From NCBI GenBank assembly GCA_963640395.1, contig CAVHZH010000070.1, positions 1 through 12,487 on the forward strand: 12,487 nt of DNA, written 5' to 3'. Made by a program: the position numbers and the translations under genes. This document shows positions 6,761 through 12,487 of the stretch, piece after piece (position 1 is the stretch's first letter; each line of letters starts with the position of its first letter). Below the pieces are notes generated by a model. The model saw only the letters and a program-made list of their open reading frames with translations, searched no databases and was not told the DNA's origin. This DNA is from W0P33-017 sp963640395. GTDB lineage: Bacteria; Bacillota; Clostridia; Lachnospirales; Lachnospiraceae.

Positions 6761-6952
6761 CTATTCTGTTCTGCTCGGGATAATGATCGCTGCCACAATG
6801 TATGCGAGCAGGCCCGATCCGCCTATGCAGCAGAAGATCACCCACAGCAGCCGGACTACGACCGGATCAATATTAAAATATTCTCCGATACCTCCGCACA
6901 CGCCACAAAATACTCGATTATCATCCGATTTCATCAGTCTCTTTGTTTCCAT
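6761..6952 (-). CDS. PspC-domain small membrane protein
   Basis: This 63-residue protein is a single PspC domain. The typical block RVFCGVCGGIGEYFNIDP at 13-30 is followed by VVVRLLWVIFCCIGGSGLLAYIVAAIIIPSR, one hydrophobic stretch of about 24 residues. In proteobacteria PspC is part of the phage-shock response to membrane stress; in Firmicutes similar short proteins are common and often lack the rest of that system, and no pspA-like gene is in this window. AGGAGG lies 8 nt before the ATG, an excellent site. It follows the alpha-galactosidase terminator and precedes the single-pass membrane protein by 28 nt. The family call is firm; the cellular role is inferred. Confidence 0.9.
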   Translation of the reverse strand: METKRLMKSDDNRVFCGVCGGIGEYFNIDPVVVRLLWVIFCCIGGSGLLAYIVAAIIIPSRTE

Positions 6953-7024
6953 TTTAGTTTCCTCCTATCGTCTCTTCTACATTCGTCAATGATATTCGCA
7001 ATCCGCTTCGCTACTTGCTCATAT

Positions 7025-7049
7025 AAAAAATAGGCGAAGCCTATTTTTT
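7025..7049 (-). terminator. Intrinsic terminator of the alpha-galactoside operon
   Basis: AAAAAATAGGC-GAA-GCCTATTTTTT is a perfect 11-bp stem with a triloop, and the T-run forms the 3' arm on both strands, so it could work in both directions. It overlaps the stop codon of the alpha-galactosidase (7050-7048), so the gene ends inside its own terminator. Confidence 0.85.
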
Positions 7050-9381
7050 AAGCTTTTATAAAATACATCCGCGAGGCAAAATCCTGAAACAGCCTCGTCT
7101 GCTCATTGTACCCGTTTCCGCTAAACGCCTGCGTGAGCCTGACACCTGCCATCAGCACCGATCCGCTCGCCCGGTAGCTCTCCGTCTCGCCCGGCATCGT
7201 GATGACCTTTGCAATCGCACCGTGCAGCAGTGAATCCTGTCTGACATGGATCGGGGCTGCTGTATTGACCAGATCACCGAACTGCCGGATATCATAGCGT
7301 CTTGCCCTGTTTGAAAATTCATAGCGGAGCTGGTCGTCCAGACCCTTCGGAAAATACTGTTCAAACGGTGTATTCGGCTGCACCAGTCCCTGCACGATCA
7401 AACCGACCGCCTGTCTGCGGTCATCCGAAACGCATGTCCACTCGCAAATGTTCGCGCTCCTGCCGCGATAAAACGTCCCGAACTGCAGCAGCTTCCGGTA
7501 ATTCTTATATAGAAGGATCTGTTCGCGGATCTCGCGCAGCTCCTCCTTTTTGAGATCGCACAGATTGCACTCATAGCCGAGCACACCAAAGGCGGCAACC
7601 TGAAAGCGTGTATCAAGCGGTGTGATCCGCAAGGTCTGATGGTTCGGACAAGACGAAACATGTGCGGACACGACAGACATCGGATAACCGTAGCTGTAGC
7701 CGGTCATGCTGCGGACACGGCACCATGCATCCGTGTTATCACTCGCCCAGATCTGCGGAAAATAGCATAAAATACCGAGATCAAACCGATTGCCGCCCGC
7801 TGCGCAGCCCTCAAACAAAATATCCGGAAAACGTGTCGTCAGCTCATCCATCAGCCGGTACAGACCCATGATATAACGGTGTCCGACCTCCGACTGCCGC
7901 TCCTTTGGCAGATACTTTGAATAATAATCAGAAAAAATCCGGTTCATATCCCATTTTACATAAGAAATATCTGCACTGTCAAACAGCTCGCTGAATACCC
8001 CGATCAGATAGTCCACAACCTCTGGATTTGCCAGATCCAGTATGCGCTGGTTTCTGCCCTCGGTATGCTCGATCCCCGGCTGTTCCATCGCCCATTCGGG
8101 ATGCGCACGGTACAATTCGCTGTCCACACTGACCATCTCCGGCTCTATCCAGATACCAAAATCCAGTCCGAGTGCGCGGATCTTTTGACACAGCCCATCC
8201 AGTCCGTGTGGCAGCTTTTTCCGGTTGACCTGCCAGTCTCCGAGCGAGGAGGTATCATCGCATCGCGCGCCAAACCATCCGTCATCCACAACAAACAGCT
8301 CGATCCCCGCCTGCTTTGCCGCCTTTGCCAAACGCAGCAGCTGATGCTCACTAATATCAAAATAGGCTGCCTCCCAGCTGTTAAGCAGCACCGGTCGCTC
8401 CTTCTTTTTCCAGCTTCCACGGACAATGCACTCACGCACAAACGCATGCATCTGCCGGCTCATTCCATTGTAGCCATCCTTGGAATAGGTCATCACCGCC
8501 TCCGGTGCCTCAAAGACCTCGTCCCTGCCAAGCCCAAAGGCAAACGATGCCGGTTGGATGCCGGACACAAAGCGCAGCTTGCCAAAGGAATTGACCTCAC
8601 ACGCCTCATAGTGATTGCCGCTGTAAATCAGGTTGAGTCCGATACACGCGCCGTGATCCTCACTTGTCTGTGCCTTTGATAGCATGACAAACGGATTCGC
8701 CCGGCTTGAAGAACTGCCGGTATATGATGCGTTGACGCATTTTCCGGCAGTGACTGCCGTATCTGTCCGGTTCATTTCCCGCGCCCAGCCGCCGGTAAAT
8801 GTAGAAAATACCCAGTCATTCGTCTCGAAATCGAGCTGCGTACTCATCAGCCGCTCCAGCAGGATCGGATCCGAGCCCTCATTTTTCAGCTTTGCGGAGC
8901 GGACAATGACATCATATGCCGCAAATACACTGTAATGCAGCTCCAGCACGACCGGATAATTGCGATCCCGCAGCGTCACGACCAGCTCCTTTGCTCCCTG
9001 ATCGTCATACGCAGACGGCAGCGTCTGCAATGCAGCCTTTTCCTCCAGAAGCTCAAAGGAATCATAGACAAAATCGTTTGTCACACCGCCATCGGCATGA
9101 CGGATCTCGACAAACGGCTCGCGGATGTCACCCTTTCCGTAAGCAGACATCTCCAGCCGCATATCCTCCAGCGAATACTGGGGATGCTCCTTATCATAAA
9201 TACACGTATTGCCCGGCGCAAATGCATGCTTTTCGATGAGCACATCCGCGTCCTGTTCGCACGTGATATAGATTTTATTTCCATAATACAGGTGCTCCAA
9301 CTGTCCGGTCGCAAGCCTGCGAAAGCAGTACGTCGTATGATCGGTGTCGAGCACAAACGTATCTCCCAGTTGTCTGATCAT
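7048..9381 (-). CDS. GH36 alpha-galactosidase
   Basis: The enzyme hydrolyses terminal alpha-galactosyl residues, as in melibiose or raffinose-type sugars, and can often transglycosylate. The 777-residue protein has the usual GH36 order: an N-terminal beta-sandwich (about 1-320), a TIM barrel (about 330-640) and a C-terminal beta domain. Asp478 in YVKWDMNR is the nucleophile and Asp548 in WASDNTD the acid/base. Other active-site motifs are LLNSWEAAYFD (332-342), VVDDGWFG (364-371), WIEPEMV (411-417) and FEGCAAGGNRFD (523-534). The length and motifs fit the large tetrameric AgaA-like enzymes. There is no signal peptide, so it is cytoplasmic and needs imported substrate. Its ATG overlaps the stop of the transporter gene (ATGA), with AGGAG 7 nt upstream, implying coupled translation. 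True substrate preference cannot be read from the sequence. Confidence 0.95.
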   Translation of the reverse strand: MIRQLGDTFVLDTDHTTYCFRRLATGQLEHLYYGNKIYITCEQDADVLIEKHAFAPGNTCIYDKEHPQYSLEDMRLEMSAYGKGDIREPFVEIRHADGGVTNDFVYDSFELLEEKAALQTLPSAYDDQGAKELVVTLRDRNYPVVLELHYSVFAAYDVIVRSAKLKNEGSDPILLERLMSTQLDFETNDWVFSTFTGGWAREMNRTDTAVTAGKCVNASYTGSSSSRANPFVMLSKAQTSEDHGACIGLNLIYSGNHYEACEVNSFGKLRFVSGIQPASFAFGLGRDEVFEAPEAVMTYSKDGYNGMSRQMHAFVRECIVRGSWKKKERPVLLNSWEAAYFDISEHQLLRLAKAAKQAGIELFVVDDGWFGARCDDTSSLGDWQVNRKKLPHGLDGLCQKIRALGLDFGIWIEPEMVSVDSELYRAHPEWAMEQPGIEHTEGRNQRILDLANPEVVDYLIGVFSELFDSADISYVKWDMNRIFSDYYSKYLPKERQSEVGHRYIMGLYRLMDELTTRFPDILFEGCAAGGNRFDLGILCYFPQIWASDNTDAWCRVRSMTGYSYGYPMSVVSAHVSSCPNHQTLRITPLDTRFQVAAFGVLGYECNLCDLKKEELREIREQILLYKNYRKLLQFGTFYRGRSANICEWTCVSDDRRQAVGLIVQGLVQPNTPFEQYFPKGLDDQLRYEFSNRARRYDIRQFGDLVNTAAPIHVRQDSLLHGAIAKVITMPGETESYRASGSVLMAGVRLTQAFSGNGYNEQTRLFQDFASRMYFIKA

Positions 9382-10745
9382 CGGTGTTCTCCTAACTGTT
9401 TCTTGATCTGTTCCATTTTTTCATCATCCAGCCGGTAATACTTCCGGAACACGAAGATTCCGATCATAAGCAGGATCACCGCCGGAACTGTCATCCACAG
9501 CCGCAGCGCGATCAGCGTAGCCTGTGACTGTACCGCCGCCGTCTTGTCCAGATGAATCCAGTTAATCACAAGTCCGGCGAGAAAAACAGCCAGACCGGAC
9601 GCGAGCTTTACCGTAAAGGTCTGCATCGAAAAGATCACGGATTCCTCTCTGGTGCCGTTTTTCAGTTCCCCATAATCGACCGAATCAGATAAAAATACAG
9701 TCATGATCACGTTGAGCAGCCCATAGCCCAGATAGATCATCATACCCGGCACGCACAGTACATACCAGCTCTGCGGCGTATACAGACCGCCGAAGGCCAG
9801 AATCAGAATGACGGCAAAGCCTAAGATCTGCACAACAAAACCGCTGACAAACAGCTGTGATTTTGTGAATTTTATGCGCAGTGCAGGCACGATCATCATC
9901 ACAAATACCTGTGCTGCAAAGGCGACTGCCGCAAAGATCGAATATGCGCCCTCGTTTCCGACATCAAACTGGAAAAAGTACAGGACGAGGTTGCCGCAGA
10001 TATTGATCGCCGTATAGACTAAAACGATCGACACGACTACCGTCATCGCCTGATCGTTGCGAAACAGGGAACGGAACATATCCGCAACGCCTGTCGCCGG
10101 TGCATCGCTCTCCACCGGTTTCTCCGGAACCGCCCACACGCATACCGCCTCCGAGATCACAAACACGACCGCCACGATCAGCGCCCAGTAGCGGAAACCG
10201 ATCCGGTAATCTGCCACCTCTGTGCTCGCACTCAGAATCGGCACAAGCGTCATCGTCAGCACCGTAGGGATCGCATCACCGATACCCGCACAGGTACGTG
10301 CCAGCGAACTCAAGCCCTCTCTGTCCCTGCCCGGCTCTGTGATCGCCGGGATCATTGACCAGAACGGAATATCCATGAGGGTATAAGTGATACCCCATGC
10401 AAAATAAAAGATCGTCAGCCATACTCTCTGTGACCCATCGCCCATAGACTCAGGCACTGCATAGAGCGCATAGATCGTCACCGCATTGAGCACAGTTCCG
10501 GTCAGTATCCACGGGCGGAATTTGCCCCATTTTGTACGCGTCTTTGCCACAATAATTCCCATGATCGGATCGTTGAACGCATCAAAAACACGCGCTGCCA
10601 TCATCACCGTTCCGATAAATACACTGCTCATGCCAAGTACCACGTTATAGTAGTACAGTAAATACGAAGAAATCAGCATATAAACGACATCCTTGCCGAA
10701 TGCGCCAAATCCAAATGCTGCTTTTTGTCCGGTTTTCAGTTTCAT
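9378..10745 (-). CDS. GPH-family (MelB-like) cation:sugar symporter
   Basis: A 455-residue, 12-helix MFS transporter of the glycoside-pentoside-hexuronide:cation family. It has the residues known to matter in MelB: Asp19 (FGKDV), Asp55, Asn58 and Asp59 (DAFNDPIMG), the loop TRTKWGKFRPWI, Asp125 (MDIPFWSMIP) and a late lysine, Lys380 (TFTVKLASG). The block DSVDYGELKNGTREE at 354-368 is also typical. It has no C-terminal EIIA domain, unlike LacS or RafP, so PTS control by that route is not expected. AAGGGGAG overlaps the stop of the glycosyltransferase gene. Its place directly before an alpha-galactosidase suggests an alpha-galactoside substrate taken up with sodium or protons. The family is clear; the substrate is inferred from context. 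Confidence 0.93.
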   Translation of the reverse strand: MKLKTGQKAAFGFGAFGKDVVYMLISSYLLYYYNVVLGMSSVFIGTVMMAARVFDAFNDPIMGIIVAKTRTKWGKFRPWILTGTVLNAVTIYALYAVPESMGDGSQRVWLTIFYFAWGITYTLMDIPFWSMIPAITEPGRDREGLSSLARTCAGIGDAIPTVLTMTLVPILSASTEVADYRIGFRYWALIVAVVFVISEAVCVWAVPEKPVESDAPATGVADMFRSLFRNDQAMTVVVSIVLVYTAINICGNLVLYFFQFDVGNEGAYSIFAAVAFAAQVFVMMIVPALRIKFTKSQLFVSGFVVQILGFAVILILAFGGLYTPQSWYVLCVPGMMIYLGYGLLNVIMTVFLSDSVDYGELKNGTREESVIFSMQTFTVKLASGLAVFLAGLVINWIHLDKTAAVQSQATLIALRLWMTVPAVILLMIGIFVFRKYYRLDDEKMEQIKKQLGEHR

Positions 10746-10758
10746 AACACTTCTCCCC

Positions 10759-12255
10759 TTATCGTTTTTTGCTCATTGCCAGCTCTACCACCTTGTATGC
10801 CCCGTCATACAGTCCGATCGTGCGGTTCTTTTTGATATTTTCACACATCTGTACCAAAAGCACATTCTCATTTAAAAACAGATCCAGCATTTGCAGTACA
10901 TGCGGAATATCCCTGCATTCGAGTGTGCCGTCCCCCATCTCTGCCGAATGGATCGCGCCCCACATCTCATGCTTACCCACACGCCGGATAAACAGCTTCG
11001 GCACCGGATAAAATGCCAGCTCACTCGGCTTGGTCACAAGTACGTCGCAGCTGCGCATCAAAAGGTTTGTACAATAGACCGCCTCAAAGATATTTTTGTG
11101 ATAAAAGCCATGAATGCCTTTGATCTCTGCCTCCGGCTCAAGCGCATGCGATGCAAAAGAGATCGTATCCTCCCAGTTCTCAAAATGCTCCGCGCTCAGC
11201 TTCCGCATCTGCGGGATCTCCCGTAGGAGCTCCTCCCACACATTCCGGTAATCACCGACATTCACATAGAGCGCCGCACGCTTTTCGCGGATCGCAGGCA
11301 GCAGATATCGTATGATCTGTGCAAAAATCTCTTTTTGCGCACCCGCACCGCCGATCGTGAGCAGAAAGCGCATCGGCTGACCGTTCTTTTTTCTGCGGAT
11401 ACGCGCATCGCAATCCGCATCGATATTTGTCACAAGCTCATGATCCACATAATGTCCGGTATCGATCAGACTGTCGGCAGGCATCGGATGATTGACCTTC
11501 TGCCTGTTCATGCCGTTTAGAATCCGGTAGCCCAGATACGACTGGTGGCACTGGATGGTGTGAATACTGCCCTCTGCCAAATGCAGCGCCATTGGCCAGT
11601 TATCAGGGATCGCATTGACAACATATTTCATCCCGGCATGTACAGCTGCCTGTGCCGGCCATACATGTGTGCCGACCACCGGAATGTCTTTGGGTATCTG
11701 TTTAAATACGGTCGCCATGATCTCTGCGTTTTTCTGGTCACTGCTGTTATAGCTGAGCGCCCGAAAGCCCTCATAGTTCATCGGCTCCCACACCAGCTTG
11801 TTAAAGATCGGATTTTTGGAAAGTCTTGAACCGAGCGAATACAGATCATTTTGTGCTCCGATCACTTTGGTGCAGCTCGTCTGTCCGTAAGAATTGAGAT
11901 CCATCCAATAAGGAATGTAACCCATTGATCTAGCCGCAGATGCGATCGCCATTGAGATCCTGTAATGTCCGAAGCCCATACGGATATTGCCGACGATCAA
12001 GCCCTTTTCCCGGTCAAATGCAAGCGGCGTATGATCCGCATTCTTTTCGTAATGCGCATTCTGCGCCGGATCTCCGATCAGCAGGTTATTCACACCGAGC
12101 AGATCTCCGATATACGGATTCTTTTCGATCCGCACGGGATAGTCCGCCTGACTGTCATCACCGAATTTCCGATAATATTTTTTCTTTGATTTCACTGCCT
12201 TTTGATACGCACGGCCACTGACCGCATTTCCAAATATCACCCTTGAACGATCCAT
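10759..12255 (-). CDS. GT-B-like glycosyltransferase of unknown specificity
   Basis: I do not recognise a named family. The 498-residue protein looks like a GT-B enzyme related in layout to MGDG synthase and MurG. The N-terminal lobe has GNIRMGFGHYRIS at 89-101, comparable to the GxGH-type loop of those enzymes, and GTHVWPAQAAVHAG at 195-208. The second lobe starts near 296 with FLLTIGGAGAQKE, the usual glycine-rich loop, and has VTKPSELAFYPVPKLFIR at 407-424, where donor-binding motifs normally sit. There is no signal peptide or clear membrane helix, and the first 45 residues are strongly basic (KSKKKYYRK), so membrane association through charge is possible. GGGGGAG is 6 nt before the ATG. 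It is the first gene of the operon, 13 nt from the transporter. A sugar-nucleotide-dependent transfer, perhaps of galactose, is inferred; a GT-B-fold epimerase or a non-catalytic protein remains possible. Confidence 0.75.
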   Translation of the reverse strand: MDRSRVIFGNAVSGRAYQKAVKSKKKYYRKFGDDSQADYPVRIEKNPYIGDLLGVNNLLIGDPAQNAHYEKNADHTPLAFDREKGLIVGNIRMGFGHYRISMAIASAARSMGYIPYWMDLNSYGQTSCTKVIGAQNDLYSLGSRLSKNPIFNKLVWEPMNYEGFRALSYNSSDQKNAEIMATVFKQIPKDIPVVGTHVWPAQAAVHAGMKYVVNAIPDNWPMALHLAEGSIHTIQCHQSYLGYRILNGMNRQKVNHPMPADSLIDTGHYVDHELVTNIDADCDARIRRKKNGQPMRFLLTIGGAGAQKEIFAQIIRYLLPAIREKRAALYVNVGDYRNVWEELLREIPQMRKLSAEHFENWEDTISFASHALEPEAEIKGIHGFYHKNIFEAVYCTNLLMRSCDVLVTKPSELAFYPVPKLFIRRVGKHEMWGAIHSAEMGDGTLECRDIPHVLQMLDLFLNENVLLVQMCENIKKNRTIGLYDGAYKVVELAMSKKR

Positions 12256-12318
12256 TATTTTCTCCCCCTTGTCTTTTCAAACGGTTTTTGTTGCGCTAAA
12301 AAACGAATTGCCACAGAG

Positions 12319-12350
12319 AAAAAACCGCTATACTGTATATAGTATAGCGG
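12319..12350 (-). terminator. Intrinsic terminator of the partial upstream gene
   Basis: On the minus strand CCGCTATACT and AGTATAGCGG form a perfect 10-bp stem around a 6-nt loop, followed by six T (12324-12319). It lies 4 nt after the stop of the partial gene and isolates it from the glycosyltransferase operon, whose promoter should then lie in 12256-12318; I see no convincing -35/-10 pair there. Confidence 0.88.
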
Positions 12351-12354
12351 ATAG

Positions 12355-12487
12355 TTATTTAAAATACAATTCAATCATTTTAATATCGCAAGGCACAAAA
12401 CCGATATCCTGTGCTATTTTTCTAACATCACTTGGTGCTTTTGACCCCGCATGCGCGGTTGCGCGTAATATTTCAGCAATTTGAAAT
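12355..12487 (-). CDS. Partial gene, last 43 codons, possibly a truncated glycosyltransferase
   Basis: An open frame enters from the right edge and ends with TAA at 12357-12355. The visible residues include ILRATAHAGSKAPSDVRKI and AQDIGFVPCDIKMIELYFK. The phrase AGSKAPSDVRKIAQDIGF resembles the N-terminal part of some galactofuranosyltransferase-like proteins, where it begins a much longer protein; here a stop follows about 30 residues later and a terminator comes next. It may be the remains of a truncated gene, a genuine small protein, or the C-terminus of something unrelated. The start is outside the window, so its length is unknown. The function is unassigned. Confidence 0.5.
   Translation of the reverse strand, partial: FQIAEILRATAHAGSKAPSDVRKIAQDIGFVPCDIKMIELYFK

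Noticed and set aside
8065..8679. Plus-strand open frame of 204 codons opposite the alpha-galactosidase
   Set aside because: It is antisense to a gene with intact catalytic motifs, has no ribosome site I can see, and its composition is that of a mirrored coding frame.
12266..12290. CcpA (cre-like) site upstream of the glycosyltransferase operon
   Set aside because: The best alignment around TTCAAACGGTTTTT misses several core positions, so catabolite control cannot be claimed.
12269..12484. Plus-strand open frame of 71 codons at the right edge
   Set aside because: It runs through the minus-strand terminator hairpin and opposite the partial minus-strand gene, and no ribosome site is visible.

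Overview
The window looks like a chromosomal segment of a low-to-mid GC anaerobic Firmicute, most likely of the Lachnospiraceae (Roseburia/Agathobacter type). This is inferred from the gene content, the oxygen-labile 4Fe-4S form of PurF, strong GGAGG-type ribosome binding sites, sigma-A-like promoters, a tRNA without an encoded CCA end, and small hairpin-rich intergenic repeats. Every gene I can support lies on the minus strand, so the window reads from high to low coordinates.

Layout in transcription order. (1) 12487-12319: the last 43 codons of a gene that enters from outside, closed by a clear intrinsic terminator. (2) 12255-7048: a tight three-gene operon of a GT-B-like glycosyltransferase of unknown specificity, a MelB/GPH-type cation:sugar symporter and a cytoplasmic GH36 alpha-galactosidase. 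The genes are 13 nt apart and then overlap by 4 nt, and the operon ends in a hairpin terminator that contains the last stop codon. (3) 6952-6046: a PspC-domain membrane protein followed by a single-pass membrane protein with a solute-binding-protein-like outer part. (4) 5914-4373: gpmI, with a good promoter at the 3' end of the preceding gene. (5) 4201-404: the purine genes purC-purF-purB, 25 and 14 nt apart. (6) 231-159: tRNA-Thr(GGT) with its own promoter and terminator.

The purine genes act at three points of de novo synthesis: PurF is the committed first step, PurC makes SAICAR, and PurB removes fumarate from SAICAR and from adenylosuccinate. The sugar operon has the parts to import an alpha-galactoside and hydrolyse it in the cytoplasm. 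The co-transcribed glycosyltransferase is the unexplained member and the best candidate for undescribed biology: the pathway may build or remodel a galactose-containing molecule instead of only degrading one.

The intergenic DNA is unusually structured. Two related modular elements (1-110 and 4237-4360) each combine a 17-bp-arm palindrome with a GCCC-TYC-GGGC mini-hairpin and a string of other small hairpins, in opposite orientations. A further long imperfect hairpin with no U-tract follows purB. No CRISPR array, transposase, prophage gene or recognisable riboswitch was seen. No gene-free stretch is longer than 300 bases apart from the RNA and repeat region at 1-403, whose contents are itemised.
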